Positions 10,729-21,247 are shown, counted from the stretch's first letter. The stretch: DNA of 64,000 nucleotides from Rhodobacteraceae bacterium XHP0102 (GCA_025751475.1 JAOWLD010000003.1:492465-556464), one strand, 5' to 3'. A program made the numbers and translations. Notes: a model not told the origin generated them from the sequence alone.

Positions 10729-11100
10729 ATGACGGGTTCTGTGGAGTTTGACCCAGACAGCCTGCGCTACAATGAGGCGGGTCTGATCCCCGCGATTGCG
10801 CAATGCGCTGAGACGGGCGATGTGCTGATGATGGCATGGATGAACCGCGCCGCGCTCGAAAAAACCCTTGAAACTGGCAAAGTCACCTATTGGAGCCGCT
10901 CGCGCGCGGCTTTCTGGGTCAAAGGCGAAAGCTCGGGCCATGTGCAGGATTTGGTTGATCTGCGCGTGGATTGTGATCGTGATTGTCTTTTGCTCATCAT
11001 TCGGCAAACGGGGCCTGCCTGCCACACCCATCGGCGCAGCTGCTTTTATACAGCGATCCGTGAGGGTGCAGAGGTCGAATTGATGCAGCCCGAGGGCTAA
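10729..11100 (+). CDS. hisI: Phosphoribosyl-AMP cyclohydrolase HisI
   Basis: HisI opens the adenine ring of phosphoribosyl-AMP in histidine biosynthesis. The 123-residue protein carries the metal and active-site residues in LVDLRVDCDRDCLLL and the zinc-binding HTHRRSCFY. The size is typical of the stand-alone enzyme without a HisE domain. An ATG with an upstream GGAAAGGG is used; a GTG two codons earlier is a real alternative. The gene diverges from the scaffold gene, and its end overlaps gluQ by 4 bp. Confidence 0.95.
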   Translation: MTGSVEFDPDSLRYNEAGLIPAIAQCAETGDVLMMAWMNRAALEKTLETGKVTYWSRSRAAFWVKGESSGHVQDLVDLRVDCDRDCLLLIIRQTGPACHTHRRSCFYTAIREGAEVELMQPEG

Positions 11101-11963
11101 AGACCCACCATCGCACGGATATCAGCGGGGGTATGGCCAGCGTCCCGATAGAGGGCAATCGCGCGCGCATCATCGCGTTTGGCCAGACGTTTGCCATCCG
11201 CATCACGGATCAAGGCGTGGTGATGATACTGCGGCACGGGATATCCCAGCAAACTCTGCAAGATCACATGGATTGCGGTTGCCTCAAATAAATCTGCGCC
11301 GCGAATGACATGGCTGATCCCTTGCGCGGCATCATCCACAACCACGCTCAGATGGTAAGATGTGCCCATATCAGGCCGCGCCAGAACGGGGTCGCCGATA
11401 TAGGCCAAGGCCGCGTCCCGCGTGATTTTATGCTGCCCTGCATGGCGTGGCCCCGTTTCGGTGAAATGCAAATCACCAAGCCTGTCAAAGGCGCGCGCCA
11501 GATCAAGGCGCAAGGCGGCCCCCGCGGCCTCGGCGGCACAGGTCACAGTGTGGCCACGGCAGGTGCCAGGGTAAATGCGCCCATCTGGCCCGAATGCAGG
11601 CGCCCCTTCTTGGGGTGCGGCGCTGGCCGCCTCGATATCCCGCCTGCGGCAGGTGCAGCGATAAATCAGGCCCCATTCCGCCAACTGATCCAAAGCCGCG
11701 TGATAGCGGGGCATCTGATCGGATTGCCGCATCACGGGCAGGGGCCAAGACAGCCCCAACCAAGTCAGATCGTCATAAATTTGCGCCTCCCAATGCGGGC
11801 GGGCGCGGGATTGGTCGATATCTTCAATCCTGAGCAGAAATTGCCCCTGCGCCTTTTGCGCCATGTCATGGGCCAAACAGGCGCTATAGGCGTGCCCCAA
11901 ATGCAATGGCCCCGTGGGGGACGGGGCGAAGCGGGTGACAAAGCCCTTAGGCAGGGAAGGCAT
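11097..11963 (-). CDS. gluQ: Glutamyl-Q tRNA(Asp) synthetase
   Basis: GluQ-RS attaches glutamate to queuosine-34 of tRNA-Asp rather than aminoacylating a tRNA end. The 288-residue protein is a truncated glutamyl-tRNA synthetase with the HIGH-like signature [14 protein letters not shown], zinc ligands in YRCTCRRRD and YPGTCRGH, and the KMSKS-like KRLAKRDDA, but it has no anticodon-binding domain. It overlaps the 3' end of trmFO by 17 bp on the same strand, so it is probably translated from the trmFO transcript. Two copies of its target tRNA-Asp(GTC) lie at 2.8-3.0 kb. Confidence 0.93.
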   Translation of the reverse strand: MPSLPKGFVTRFAPSPTGPLHLGHAYSACLAHDMAQKAQGQFLLRIEDIDQSRARPHWEAQIYDDLTWLGLSWPLPVMRQSDQMPRYHAALDQLAEWGLIYRCTCRRRDIEAASAAPQEGAPAFGPDGRIYPGTCRGHTVTCAAEAAGAALRLDLARAFDRLGDLHFTETGPRHAGQHKITRDAALAYIGDPVLARPDMGTSYHLSVVVDDAAQGISHVIRGADLFEATAIHVILQSLLGYPVPQYHHHALIRDADGKRLAKRDDARAIALYRDAGHTPADIRAMVGL

Positions 11964-13296
11964 CAAGCCATGCGCGCCAATCGGCCTTAGCGCGATCCGT
12001 ATAGGCCTTGTAGCGGTCTTTGCGACCGCGCCGCCCCGATTTCAGGCCCTCGACTGGGGGGAATAGCCCGAAATTCACATTCATCGGCTGAAAGGTCTTT
12101 GCCTCAGCCCCGCCTGTGATGTGATGGATCAAGGCCCCCATGGCGGTGGTATGGGGCAAATCGGGCGGGGTGAGGCCGCGCAATTCCGCCACGGCGTATC
12201 GCCCCGCAAGCAGCCCCATCGCGGCAGATTCAACATAGCCTTCAACGCCCGTGATCTGACCCGCAAAACGGATATGCGGATGGGTCTTGAGGCGCATCTG
12301 GCCATCCAACAGCGTGGGGGAATTGATGAATGTGTTGCGGTGAATGCCGCCAAGGCGGGCAAATCGCGCCTCCTCCAAACCGGGGATCATGCGCAATACC
12401 TCGGTCTGTGCGCCGTATTTCATTTTGGTTTGAAAGCCCACGATATTGTAAAGCGTGCCCAGTTTATTGTCGCGGCGCAGCTGCACCACGGCCCAAGGTT
12501 TCACATCGGGTTGGTGCGGATTGGTCAGGCCCACAGGTTTCATGGGCCCGTGGCGCAGGGTTTCGCGGCCCCGCTCGGCCATAACCTCAATGGGAAGGCA
12601 GCCATCGAAATAGCCCGCGGTTTCACCTTCGTGAAATTCGGTTTTCTCGGCAGCCAGCAGGGCATCTATAAAGGCCTCATACTGGTCGCGCGTCATCGGA
12701 CAGTTGAGATAGGCGCGTTGTTCTTCCTCTGTCTCGCCCTTGTCATAGCGCGACTGCATCCACGCGCGCGACATATCAATGCTATCGGCATAGACGATGG
12801 GGGCAATAGCATCGAAAAAGGCAAGGCTATCCTGCCCCGCGGCCTGCGCAATCGCCTGTGCAAGCGCGCCTGATGTCAGCGGGCCTGTTGCGATGATCCA
12901 ATGGCCTGTTTCGGGCAGGGCGGCGATTTCGCCCGCCTCAATCGTGATATTGGGATGCGCCCGCAGGCGTGCCGTGACCGCCTCGGCAAAAGCATCGCGA
13001 TCCACCGCCAAAGCACCCCCTGCGGGGAGGCGGTGTTGATAGGCCATCTCCATAATCAGGCCACCTGCCGCGCGCATTTCCCAATGCAAAAGGCCGACCG
13101 CGTTTTGCTCATGATCATCTGAACGGAAGGAATTGGAACATACCATTTCCGCCAAATGCCCTGTCTGGTGGGCAAATGTGCCAACCTTTGGCCGCATCTC
13201 GTGGATGACGACCTGTTGACCCAGTTCTGCGGCTTGCCAAGCGGCCTCGGACCCCGCCATGCCGCCACCGATGATGTGAAGCGCGTTTTGTGACAT
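11947..13296 (-). CDS. trmFO: Folate-dependent tRNA (uracil-54-C5)-methyltransferase TrmFO
   Basis: TrmFO makes the T of the T loop in tRNA using methylene-tetrahydrofolate and FAD. The 449-residue protein starts with an FAD-binding Rossmann motif ([19 protein letters not shown]) and has the characteristic HEMRP and [10 protein letters not shown] segments near residues 33 and 53. The length is typical. The GidA-related paralogue MnmG is longer and lacks these motifs. It leads a two-gene unit with gluQ, so two tRNA modification enzymes are coupled. Confidence 0.96.
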   Translation of the reverse strand: MSQNALHIIGGGMAGSEAAWQAAELGQQVVIHEMRPKVGTFAHQTGHLAEMVCSNSFRSDDHEQNAVGLLHWEMRAAGGLIMEMAYQHRLPAGGALAVDRDAFAEAVTARLRAHPNITIEAGEIAALPETGHWIIATGPLTSGALAQAIAQAAGQDSLAFFDAIAPIVYADSIDMSRAWMQSRYDKGETEEEQRAYLNCPMTRDQYEAFIDALLAAEKTEFHEGETAGYFDGCLPIEVMAERGRETLRHGPMKPVGLTNPHQPDVKPWAVVQLRRDNKLGTLYNIVGFQTKMKYGAQTEVLRMIPGLEEARFARLGGIHRNTFINSPTLLDGQMRLKTHPHIRFAGQITGVEGYVESAAMGLLAGRYAVAELRGLTPPDLPHTTAMGALIHHITGGAEAKTFQPMNVNFGLFPPVEGLKSGRRGRKDRYKAYTDRAKADWRAWLDAFPA

Positions 13297-13349
13297 GGGC
13301 GCTTCTTAGATCAAAACGGTTGCGGGGTGAAACGGGTTTTTTGGGCGTG

Positions 13350-14114
13350 CTAGAACCCGCGCGCCACCACAGGCAGGAACGGATCGGCAAAGGGCAGGGC
13401 GCGTGTGCTGCCGCCGCGCCCCAGTTTGATGTCCACCCCAAGACGGATACGGGTGGTGTCATAGAGGCGGTGGTTTGAGAACTCCTCGAAACCATAACTG
13501 GCGACAAGCGCATAGCGATCAGGCGGGTCTTGCCACAGCACACCAACCTCGCCCCAGACCAAGGTGGTGGAAAGCTGCAATTCGTCAAAATCTGCAAGGT
13601 TGACTTTGGCAAAGGCTTGCCACGCCTCACCAAGATCAAGGCGAAGCTCACCCCCCGCAAAAAGCACATCTGCATCCCCAAGCGGGCGCGCGGCCATTGT
13701 GCTGTCGCGCAAGGCGATGCCGCCAAATCCGCCGATCCCAAGCCCCGCAATTTGTCGCCGCCCCTGAAGGCCGACACCACCCCAGCGGCTGCTTTCATTG
13801 TTCATATCTGCCAGATAGGCAAAGAGACCATAACGCCGATCTGCGGCAGGGCTGAGGGACAGGCCCGCGCGCACCGCGCCGATGGTCCCGACATCCGTCT
13901 CGAACAGGTCAAAATTCAGCGCGAAATTGTGATGTTCGGTGATGGCGTAGTCGAGATAAAGCCCGCCTGCATTCTGGCCGCTCTCCTCTGCCGTGAGGGC
14001 AAGTTGGGCGGCTTGTAACCCCAAATCCTGCGCCGCTGCCGTGCTGGTGATAAAGCCCGCAAGCGTGGCGTAAAGGCACAGCTGCGGCATGGATTTGGAC
14101 ACGGATATATTCAT
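13350..14114 (-). CDS. Putative outer-membrane beta-barrel protein
   Basis: The 254-residue protein has a signal peptide (hydrophobic stretch ending TSTAAAQD near residue 29). The mature part is made of alternating amphipathic strands rich in Gly, aromatic residues and Asp, and ends in Phe (VVARGF), the usual mark for insertion into the outer membrane. I recognise no named family. An ATG with AAGG upstream is chosen over a TTG nine codons earlier. It stands alone between trmFO and gyrA, all on the same strand. Confidence 0.65.
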   Translation of the reverse strand: MNISVSKSMPQLCLYATLAGFITSTAAAQDLGLQAAQLALTAEESGQNAGGLYLDYAITEHHNFALNFDLFETDVGTIGAVRAGLSLSPAADRRYGLFAYLADMNNESSRWGGVGLQGRRQIAGLGIGGFGGIALRDSTMAARPLGDADVLFAGGELRLDLGEAWQAFAKVNLADFDELQLSTTLVWGEVGVLWQDPPDRYALVASYGFEEFSNHRLYDTTRIRLGVDIKLGRGGSTRALPFADPFLPVVARGF

Positions 14115-14220
14115 GGGACAAGCCTTTCGGATCAGGGGCAAAACCTAGATGCGCCAGGCCAGTGGCAGATGAAAGAAATATATTATCAATTGGTTAACGG
14201 GCGATCTGTATCCAAAACAT

Positions 14221-14260
14221 GAAAAAGCCGCGCCTGATCCCTCAGGTGCGGCTCTTTTGG
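14221..14260 (-). terminator. Terminator downstream of gyrA
   Basis: A 12-bp stem (14226-14237 with 14242-14253, one imperfect pair) around TCCC is followed on the minus strand by TTTTTC. It lies about 16 bp past the gyrA stop codon. The plus strand also ends in CTTTT, so it may act both ways. Confidence 0.75.
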
Positions 14261-14275
14261 GAATACGATCAGGCC

Positions 14276-17056
14276 TTAGCCTTCGGCGCCCGTATCGGCG
14301 CGGCTTGGGGCGACATCCGCCTCAAGGGCTTCATCCTCATCCGCCTCGACAATGCGCGCGACTGACACCACGGTTTCGCCCGCCTTGGTGTTGAACACCT
14401 TAACCCCACCTGCCGAACGGGAGCGGAAAGAAATACCCTCCACGGGCACACGGATGGATTGACCTGTGGAGGAGGCCAACATGATTTGATCGCTCATCTC
14501 GACAGGGAAGGCAGCAACCAACGGCCCGCCGCGCATCGCCTTGTCGATGGCCATAACCCCCATGCCGCCACGGCCCCTGACGGGATAATCATGGCTGGAG
14601 GACAATTTGCCCGATCCACTTTCGGTGATGGTCAGGATCAAATCCTCAGACGCGCGCATTTCGGCAAAGCGCTCGGGGCTGAGGGTGCCTTCGGCCACCA
14701 CGCCCTCATCCTCGTCCGTTTCGACCTCATCTTCGGGCGCACCCGCCAAGGCGCGGCGCTGTTTGAGATAGGCGGCGCGCTCGGCAGGGTCGGCGGTGAA
14801 ATGGCGGATCACCGCCATAGAAACCACAGATTCCCCATCACCCAAACGGATGCCGCGCACCCCCGTGCTGTCGCGGCCCTTAAAGACGCGGACATCGGTG
14901 CAAGAGAAGCGGATCGCGCGGCCCCCTTCGGTGACCAGCATGACATCGTCTTCCTCCGTGCAGATGCGCGCGTTCACAAGGCTGACGGACCCATCTTCGG
15001 GCAATTTCATGGCAATCTTGCCGTTGGATTTCACATTGGTGAAATCGGACAATTGATTGCGGCGCACATCACCTGCAGAGGTGGCAAAGATGATCTGTAG
15101 ATCGCCCCAATCTTCTTCGGGTCGGTCAACGGGCATGATCGCGGCAATCGTGACCCCCACGGGAATGGGCAGGATATTCACGATGGCCTTGCCCTTGGAG
15201 GTGCGGCTGCCCAAGGGCAAGCGCCATGTTTTCAGCTTGTAGACCATCCCATCGGTGGTGAAGAACAAAAGCTGGGTGTGGGTGTTGGCCACAAAAAGCG
15301 ATGTGACAACATCATCTTCCTTGAGGCTGCCGCCCGACAACCCCTTGCCGCCGCGTTTTTGTGCGCGGAATTCGGCCAATGCGGTGCGTTTGATATAGCC
15401 GCCTGCGGTGACCGTCACGACCATATCCTCGCGTTCGATCAGGTCTTCGTCATCCATGTCACCCGACCAATCGACAATCTCGGTGCGGCGCGGCACGGCG
15501 AAGGCGGTTTTGACCTCGGCCAATTCATCGGAAATGATCCCCATGATCCGCTCGCGGCTGGCGAGGATGGCAAGATATTCTTTGATCTTACCTGCCAATT
15601 CCTCCAACTCATCCGTCACTTCCTTGACACCGATCTGGGTCAGGCGTTGCAGGCGCAATTCCAAAATCGCGCGGGCCTGCGCCTCTGACAGGTTATAGGT
15701 GCCATCTTCGTTCATCGTATGGGTCGGGTCATCAATCAGACGGATATAGGCGGCGATATCCGCCGCAGGCCAGCGCCGCGTCATCAGGGCCTCGCGCGCA
15801 GCGGCCGCATCGGCGGAGGCGCGGATGGTGGCGACCACCTCGTCAACATTGGTGACCGCCACGGCCAAGCCACATAAAACATGGCTGCGCTCGCGGGCTT
15901 TGTTCAACTCAAAAGCGGTGCGGCGCGCCACGACCTCCTCGCGGAAGGCGATAAAGGCGGTCAGAAAACCGCGCAAATCCAACTGCTCGGGCCGCCCCCC
16001 ATTCAACGCCAACATATTGCAGCCAAAGGAGGTCTGCATCTGGGTGAAGCGGAACAATTGGTTGAGCACCACATCAGGGGTGGCATCGCGTTTCAACTCG
16101 ATCACCACGCGCACGCCGTTGCGATCAGATTCGTCCGCCACGCCAGAGATGCCTTCGACCTTTTTCTCGCGCACCAATTCCGCGATCCGCTCGATCATCG
16201 AGGCCTTGTTCACCTGATAGGGGATCTCATCAATGATGATGGCATAGCGGTCTTTGCGGATTTCTTCGACATGGGTGCGCGCGCGGATCACCACGCTGCC
16301 GCGCCCCTCGGTATAGGCGCGCCGCGCGCCAGAGCGGCCCAAGATGATTCCGCCCGTGGGGAAATCAGGGGCGGGAATATACTCGATCAGCTGTTCCGAG
16401 CTGAGATCAGGGTTTTCGATCAACGCTTGGCAGGCATCAATCACCTCGCCCAAATTATGGGGCGGGATATTGGTGGCCATACCAACCGCGATACCGCCCG
16501 CGCCATTGACCAACATATTCGGAAAGCGCGCAGGCAAAACCGTGGGTTCTTTTTGCTTGCCGTCATAATTGTCTTGGAAATTGACCGTATCCTTGTCGAT
16601 ATCGGCCAAGAGAAAGGCGGCGGGCTTGTCCATGCGCACTTCGGTGTAGCGCATGGCGGCGGGGTTATCGCCATCCATCGAGCCGAAATTGCCCTGACCA
16701 TCGAGCAGGGGCAGGGACATCGAAAACGGCTGCGCCATCCGCACAAGCGCGTCATAAATGGCACTGTCGCCATGCGGGTGATATTGGCCCATCACATCGC
16801 CCACGGGACGCGCGGATTTGCGATAGGCTTTCTCATGCGTGTTGCCCGTCTCATGCATCGCAAACAAAATGCGGCGATGCACAGGTTTCAGGCCATCGCG
16901 CAAATCAGGGATTGCGCGGCTGATGATCACCGACATTGCGTAATCGATGAAGGATGTCTTCATCTCTTCGGCAATATCAATCGAAGGACCAGAATGGGGA
17001 TGCCGCGCAGGGGGGGCGGCGGGATCATTCTCGGGGGTTTCGGGTGTATCTGTCAC
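14276..17056 (-). CDS. gyrA: DNA gyrase subunit A
   Basis: GyrA cuts and rejoins DNA in the gyrase A2B2 complex, introducing negative supercoils. The 926-residue protein has catalytic Tyr137 (AAMRYTEV), the GyrA box QKRGGKG that distinguishes it from ParC, and six C-terminal beta-propeller blades. Ser98 and Asp102 match E. coli Ser83 and Asp87, so no common quinolone-resistance change is present. It has an acidic, Glu/Asp-rich insertion in the C-terminal domain and an acidic tail. Single-gene unit with its own terminator. Confidence 0.98.
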   Translation of the reverse strand: MTDTPETPENDPAAPPARHPHSGPSIDIAEEMKTSFIDYAMSVIISRAIPDLRDGLKPVHRRILFAMHETGNTHEKAYRKSARPVGDVMGQYHPHGDSAIYDALVRMAQPFSMSLPLLDGQGNFGSMDGDNPAAMRYTEVRMDKPAAFLLADIDKDTVNFQDNYDGKQKEPTVLPARFPNMLVNGAGGIAVGMATNIPPHNLGEVIDACQALIENPDLSSEQLIEYIPAPDFPTGGIILGRSGARRAYTEGRGSVVIRARTHVEEIRKDRYAIIIDEIPYQVNKASMIERIAELVREKKVEGISGVADESDRNGVRVVIELKRDATPDVVLNQLFRFTQMQTSFGCNMLALNGGRPEQLDLRGFLTAFIAFREEVVARRTAFELNKARERSHVLCGLAVAVTNVDEVVATIRASADAAAAREALMTRRWPAADIAAYIRLIDDPTHTMNEDGTYNLSEAQARAILELRLQRLTQIGVKEVTDELEELAGKIKEYLAILASRERIMGIISDELAEVKTAFAVPRRTEIVDWSGDMDDEDLIEREDMVVTVTAGGYIKRTALAEFRAQKRGGKGLSGGSLKEDDVVTSLFVANTHTQLLFFTTDGMVYKLKTWRLPLGSRTSKGKAIVNILPIPVGVTIAAIMPVDRPEEDWGDLQIIFATSAGDVRRNQLSDFTNVKSNGKIAMKLPEDGSVSLVNARICTEEDDVMLVTEGGRAIRFSCTDVRVFKGRDSTGVRGIRLGDGESVVSMAVIRHFTADPAERAAYLKQRRALAGAPEDEVETDEDEGVVAEGTLSPERFAEMRASEDLILTITESGSGKLSSSHDYPVRGRGGMGVMAIDKAMRGGPLVAAFPVEMSDQIMLASSTGQSIRVPVEGISFRSRSAGGVKVFNTKAGETVVSVARIVEADEDEALEADVAPSRADTGAEG

Positions 17057-17294
17057 GTCTTGCGCCTGTTGTTCTGGGATGCGGTGCCAATGGCCATGAC
17101 ACAGCTATATTTTGTTATGTGGCAGTATAGACCCCCGCGATATAGCACGCAATGCTCCTGTCTTGGATTTACGCGTGCCATGCGCGCGCTTTGTTATCAG
17201 CCGCGCAGGTGCGCTGCTAATATATTGTTTTTATTGATTTTTAAGGCGCGTCTGGCATGATTCCGTTGCAGATGACACGAAATGGATCGCAGAA

Positions 17295-17585
17295 ATGGCA
17301 TGGAGATCAGAAAATAAAACCCCAAGCGCGGTTGAATTGATGCTTGAGGGATACGGGTTGACGACTGCGGAATTCTACTATCGAATGCCTGATTATCGCA
17401 ATGTAATCAATGTCTTCATCTGGCAGGATTATGATCTTGCGCCCGATTATCCGCGCATTTTCGGCTTTATTGATTTCTGGAAGCGCGAGATTGAGGCGCC
17501 CTTGCATTCGGTGCGCTTTGCCCACAGACGGCTGATTTCGGACGGCTCATGGCGCAATGTGATTGAGGAAATTTCCTATCATTAG
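17295..17585 (+). CDS. usg: Usg family protein
   Basis: The 96-residue product matches the alphaproteobacterial Usg family, named after a gene near the trp genes in Caulobacter. Conserved features are ELMLEGYGLTTAEFYYRMPD at 12-31, IWQDYDLAPDYPR, and FWKREIEAPLHSVRFAHRRLI. The function is not known. No membrane segment or signal peptide is visible, so it is probably cytoplasmic. The gene diverges from gyrA and is convergent with dsbB, overlapping its end by 4 bp. Confidence 0.85.
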   Translation: MAWRSENKTPSAVELMLEGYGLTTAEFYYRMPDYRNVINVFIWQDYDLAPDYPRIFGFIDFWKREIEAPLHSVRFAHRRLISDGSWRNVIEEISYH

Positions 17586-18091
17586 GCTTGGCTTGGGGGC
17601 TGCGCGCGAAAGGCCGCCACCCATAGCGCAACCAAAGCCGCGCAGATCACACCGTTCCACGAGGCCATGGACAGCCCCGCAAAGGCCCATGCAACCTCAT
17701 TGCACATCACCAATGCGGGCGCCGTGTCGACCGATAGCAACTCGGCCGCGGAGAGGGACATGATGTCTTCCCCGCCGCCTGAACATGAGGTCGGGCCTTG
17801 CCACCACCCACGCTCGATCCCCGTGTGGTAAAGTGCAATGCCCATATTGACCAGCATTGCAGCCGCGCCGATCAGGGCCATGCCGCGCGCCCATTTGGGG
17901 GCCGATGACAACAGCGCAAGCACCAAAGCCGCCACAACCACGGCCACCGCATGGGGCCATCTTTGCCACAGGCAAATCGCGCATGGGGCAAGCCCGCCAA
18001 GATGCTGAAATGCGAAAGCACCCGCCAATGTGGCGGCGGACCCAAGCCCCGCACAGGCCACCCCAAAAGACAAGGTCCAGTGGCGCATCAT
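17582..18091 (-). CDS. dsbB: Disulfide bond formation protein DsbB
   Basis: DsbB is an inner-membrane enzyme that reoxidises DsbA and passes electrons to quinone. The 169-residue protein has four membrane helices, the first cysteine pair in APCAICLWQRWPH, and the second pair spread over the periplasmic loop (TSCSGGGED and VMCNEVAW), followed by the family motif GLSMASWN. The start codon overlaps the stop codon of the upstream YqaA-type gene as ATGA, so the two are translationally coupled. Confidence 0.9.
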   Translation of the reverse strand: MMRHWTLSFGVACAGLGSAATLAGAFAFQHLGGLAPCAICLWQRWPHAVAVVVAALVLALLSSAPKWARGMALIGAAAMLVNMGIALYHTGIERGWWQGPTSCSGGGEDIMSLSAAELLSVDTAPALVMCNEVAWAFAGLSMASWNGVICAALVALWVAAFRAQPPSQA

Positions 18092-18669
18092 CCCATAAAC
18101 CTCACGGCATAAAATCCGCCCAAGAGGATTACGATAAACAGGGTGAACATCAATCCCAAACGCCGCTCGATAAAATCGCGCAAAGGTTCGCCATATTGGC
18201 GCAAGAGCGCCGCAATCACAAAGAATCGAATCCCACGCGCAATGATGGAGGTGATGATGAATGTGCCAATCGGCAGACCCGTCCAACCTGACATGATGGT
18301 AATCACCTTATAGGGAAACGGTGTCAGCCCTGCGATCAGCACGGGCCAAAAGCCCAGATCATTAAACCGCGTGTTGAATTCAAGCATGGCATCGGTCTTG
18401 CCAAGCGCCGCCAAGATTGGCGCGCCCAATTGTTCATAAAACAAGGCGCCAATCGCATAGCCCGCGATGCCGCCCAAAACGGAAGCGATCAGGCAGACCG
18501 AGGCAATCAAAAAGGCCCGATTGGGGCGCGCCAAGATCATCGGAATCATCAAGATGTCGGGCGGAATAGGAAAAAAGGAGCTTTCCGTGAAGGATACAAT
18601 CGCCAAAGCCCAAAGGGCATGACGATGCCCCGCAAGCCCCATGGTCCAATTGTATAGGCCCCTTAACAT
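18088..18669 (-). CDS. YqaA/DedA-type (VTT) membrane protein
   Basis: The 193-residue inner-membrane protein has about five hydrophobic segments and the YqaA hallmarks SFTESSFFPIPPDILMIPMI near residue 30 and the glycine-rich helix LGGIAGYAIG. The VTT/DedA superfamily includes lipid carriers and scramblases; a substrate cannot be assigned. Longer in-frame starts exist, but ATG at 18669 matches the family N-terminus LYNWTMGLAGHRHALWAL. It is coupled to dsbB by an ATGA overlap, which suggests envelope functions made together. Confidence 0.8.
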   Translation of the reverse strand: MLRGLYNWTMGLAGHRHALWALAIVSFTESSFFPIPPDILMIPMILARPNRAFLIASVCLIASVLGGIAGYAIGALFYEQLGAPILAALGKTDAMLEFNTRFNDLGFWPVLIAGLTPFPYKVITIMSGWTGLPIGTFIITSIIARGIRFFVIAALLRQYGEPLRDFIERRLGLMFTLFIVILLGGFYAVRFMG

Positions 18670-18848
18670 TCCGATTATCCCCGAACAGCCCGCATCGTGC
18701 AGGCGATGCCCGACAGGGGCGCAAAGGTCAAGCCAGTGATCTGTGACATGATCGTGACAAAAGGCTTGACGGATGCTTTCAAATGATAAAATGTCGCAGG
18801 CAATCACTATACGCGCGAGCCCCGCAAGGGAGTTTCACGTCGCGTTGA

Positions 18849-18883
18849 GGCTCAAGCGGAGGGGAGGCCGCTTGAGCCTTTTT
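18849..18883 (+). terminator. Terminator-like hairpin upstream of zwf
   Basis: A perfect 11-bp stem GGCTCAAGCGG/CCGCTTGAGCC with an 8-base loop is followed by TTTTT. There is no annotated gene ending here, so it may close a small RNA of roughly 85 nt or serve as a leader terminator. Confidence 0.7.
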
Positions 18884-18979
18884 CATGTGGCGCGGCCAAA
18901 AACCGCCCTGCGCCCTTTGATGCGCCGAAAGGCTCTGCTAGACTTATCAAATCAGATTGGCTATGCCCGCCTCAGGCTG

Positions 18980-18993
18980 CGTTAGCGCTAACG
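18980..18993. promoter_or_regulatory. LacI/GalR-type operator upstream of zwf
   Basis: CGTTAGCGCTAACG is a perfect 14-bp palindrome with the central CG step typical of LacI-family operators for sugar regulators. It is 124 bp before the zwf start and would allow sugar-dependent repression of zwf-pgl-pgi. The repressor gene is not in the window. Confidence 0.6.
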
Positions 18994-19116
18994 TGGCCTT
19001 GCAGGTCAGGCGATAAATGCCCTGCGTCCCCTTGGGTTGGGTTCCGTGTGATGGTCCGCTGTGATGATCATCCGCATCCCGCCCCAAGGCGCGCAACACG
19101 GGCAAAAGGAGAGAAG

Positions 19117-20568
19117 ATGGTTTCGCGCGTCATTCCCGTGGATGATTTCGATCTGGTGATTTTCGGGGCGACAGGTGATCTGGCGCGGCGCAAAATCCTG
19201 CCTGGTCTCTATCGGCGTTTTCGGGATGGGCAAATGCCGCCTGAGGCGCGGATCATCGGCGCGGCACGCACCAGCCAAGACGCGGATGCATTTCGCGCGT
19301 TTGTGCGCGGCGCGATCGAGGAATTCACCCCCCCCGACAAGCAGGATGGCGATAGCCTGACGGCCTTTTTGGCACGATTGAGCTATGTTGCCATAGATGC
19401 GCGCGGCACAGAAGGCTGGTCGGACCTCGCCGCCACCATGCGGCCCAAAGTGATCCAAGCGTTTTATTTCTCGGTCGCGCCTGCGCTGTTCGGCGATCTG
19501 GCCGAACGGCTGCACGGTCATAACATCGCGCGCTCTGATGCGCGGATCGTGGTTGAAAAGCCCTTTGGCCATGATCTGGCCACCGCCAAGGCGCTGAACG
19601 CCACATTGGCCGCCCATTTTGACGAAAGCCAGATTTACCGCATCGACCATTATCTGGGCAAGGAAACGGTGCAAAACCTGATGGCAATCCGTTTTGCGAA
19701 TATCCTGTTCGAGCCGCTTTGGAACGCGCAATATGTCGACCATGTCCAGATCACCGTGGCCGAGCAGGTGGGCGTTGGCGGGCGAGGGGCCTATTACGAC
19801 AAATCCGGTGCCATGCGCGATATGGTCCAAAACCATTTGATGCAGCTTTTGTGCCTGACCGCGATGGAGCCGCCCAGTCATTTTGACCCTGACGCGGTGC
19901 GCGATGAAAAGCTTAAGGTGATCCGCGCGCTTGATCCTGTGCGCCCCGAGGACATTGTGCGCGGCCAATATAAGGCAGGCGAGAAAACCGCCGCCTATCT
20001 GACCGATGTGGAGGATGCCAAAAGCCGCACTGAAAGTTTCGTGGCGATGAAGGTGCATATCGCCAATTGGCGGTGGAACGGCACCCCGTTTTATCTGCGC
20101 ACGGGCAAGCGGATGCGCGCGCGGATGTCCGAGATTGTGATCCATTTTAAGGAGCCACCCCATTCGATTTTCGATGAGGATGCAGGCACAAAGCCCAATG
20201 TCCTGTCCATTCGCCTGCAACCAGACGAGGGGATTGATCTGAGCGTGACGATCAAGGAGCCAGGTCCAGGCGGGATGCGCTTGGTCGATGTGCCGCTGGA
20301 TATGACCTTTGCCGAGGCGCTTGGCGCGGATGCCGCGGATGTGCCAGATGCCTATGAGCGGCTGATCATGGATGTGATCCGTGGCAATCAAACCTTGTTC
20401 ATGCGCGGCGATGAGGTTGAGGCGGCATGGCGCTGGACCGATCCCATCATTGAGGGCTGGCAGGGCCGCAATGACCGCCCCGTGCCTTATGAGGCGTTCA
20501 GCTCGGGGCCAGAGGATGCTTTGATGCTTTTGCATCGCGATGGTCGCCGTTGGCGCGAAGTGGGATAA
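19117..20568 (+). CDS. zwf: Glucose-6-phosphate 1-dehydrogenase
   Basis: Zwf oxidises glucose-6-phosphate to 6-phosphogluconolactone with NADP, feeding the Entner-Doudoroff and pentose phosphate routes. The 483-residue protein has the nucleotide-binding GATGDLARRK near residue 14 and the active-site signature RIDHYLGKETVQN. ATG at 19117 follows AAAGGAG by 5 bp and fits the family start; a longer frame from 19048 is rejected. pgl begins 4 bp downstream and pgi follows, so the three make one operon. Confidence 0.97.
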   Translation: MVSRVIPVDDFDLVIFGATGDLARRKILPGLYRRFRDGQMPPEARIIGAARTSQDADAFRAFVRGAIEEFTPPDKQDGDSLTAFLARLSYVAIDARGTEGWSDLAATMRPKVIQAFYFSVAPALFGDLAERLHGHNIARSDARIVVEKPFGHDLATAKALNATLAAHFDESQIYRIDHYLGKETVQNLMAIRFANILFEPLWNAQYVDHVQITVAEQVGVGGRGAYYDKSGAMRDMVQNHLMQLLCLTAMEPPSHFDPDAVRDEKLKVIRALDPVRPEDIVRGQYKAGEKTAAYLTDVEDAKSRTESFVAMKVHIANWRWNGTPFYLRTGKRMRARMSEIVIHFKEPPHSIFDEDAGTKPNVLSIRLQPDEGIDLSVTIKEPGPGGMRLVDVPLDMTFAEALGADAADVPDAYERLIMDVIRGNQTLFMRGDEVEAAWRWTDPIIEGWQGRNDRPVPYEAFSSGPEDALMLLHRDGRRWREVG

Positions 20569-20572
20569 GGCC

Positions 20573-21244
20573 ATGAACCTGATCACCTATCCTGACCGCG
20601 ATTTGTTGATGATGTCCTTGGCGGATCGTATCGCCTCGGAATTGGGGCAGGCCTTGCGTATGGCAGGGCGCGCTTCCTTATGCGTTCCAGGCGGGACCAC
20701 ACCTGGCCCTGTTTTCAAAACCTTGGCCGAGGTGGATTTGGCGTGGGGGGATGTTGCGGTGTTCCTCAATGATGAACGCTGGGTGGGTGAAGATAATCCA
20801 CGTTCAAACACAAGGCTATTGAAAGAAACCCTATTGCAATCAAAGGCATCTGCGGCAAAGCTAATTCCGTTATTCAACGGTGCGTCCACGCCAGAGGACG
20901 GCATCCCCGATCTGACAGACGCGCTTTTGCCGCATTTGCCGATCACGGTTTTGCTGTTGGGTATGGGGGCGGATATGCATACCGCAAGCCTCTTTCCGGA
21001 TGGGGATAATCTCACCGTAGCCCTCAGCGCGGATGCACCGCCCCTGATGGCCATGCGTGCGCCAAATGCAGGCGAGCCGCGCATCACCTTGACCGCCCCT
21101 GTGCTGAAAGCTGCGTTGCATTGTCATGTTTTGATCACAGGGGATGAAAAGCGCGCGGCGCTAGAGCGCGCCGCAACCCTGCCCGAAGATCACGCGCCAA
21201 TCGCCACCGTTTTGAAATCCGCCACCATTCATTGGGCCGCATAA
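20573..21244 (+). CDS. pgl: 6-phosphogluconolactonase
   Basis: Pgl hydrolyses the lactone made by Zwf to 6-phosphogluconate. The 223-residue protein has the DevB-type features: VPGGTTPGPVFKTL near residue 41, FLNDERWV, and the late LLGMGADMHTASLFP motif. It lies between zwf (4-bp gap) and pgi (3-bp gap), in pathway order. Confidence 0.94.
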   Translation: MNLITYPDRDLLMMSLADRIASELGQALRMAGRASLCVPGGTTPGPVFKTLAEVDLAWGDVAVFLNDERWVGEDNPRSNTRLLKETLLQSKASAAKLIPLFNGASTPEDGIPDLTDALLPHLPITVLLLGMGADMHTASLFPDGDNLTVALSADAPPLMAMRAPNAGEPRITLTAPVLKAALHCHVLITGDEKRAALERAATLPEDHAPIATVLKSATIHWAA

Positions 21245-21247
21245 ACC

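Larger units (their letters stand above)
18670..19116. other. 447-bp intergenic region upstream of zwf
   Basis: The stretch separates the divergent YqaA-type gene from zwf. It holds a TTGACG hexamer at 18766, a terminator-like hairpin at 18849-18883 and a LacI-type palindrome at 18980-18993. No convincing coding frame is present. The hairpin before zwf means either a small RNA ends there or the zwf transcript is attenuated. Confidence 0.6.

Noticed and set aside
16741..16800. Possible quinolone resistance in gyrA
   Set aside because: Ser98 and Asp102 are the susceptible residues.
15881..17260. 459-codon frame opposite gyrA
   Set aside because: gyrA covers the stretch with full conservation; the opposite frame has no recognisable domain.
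18773..18985. 70-codon frame in the zwf upstream gap
   Set aside because: It runs through the terminator hairpin, has no ribosome site and no similarity I recognise.
19006..20586. 526-codon frame antisense to zwf
   Set aside because: The zwf motifs are complete on the plus strand; the antisense product has shadow composition.
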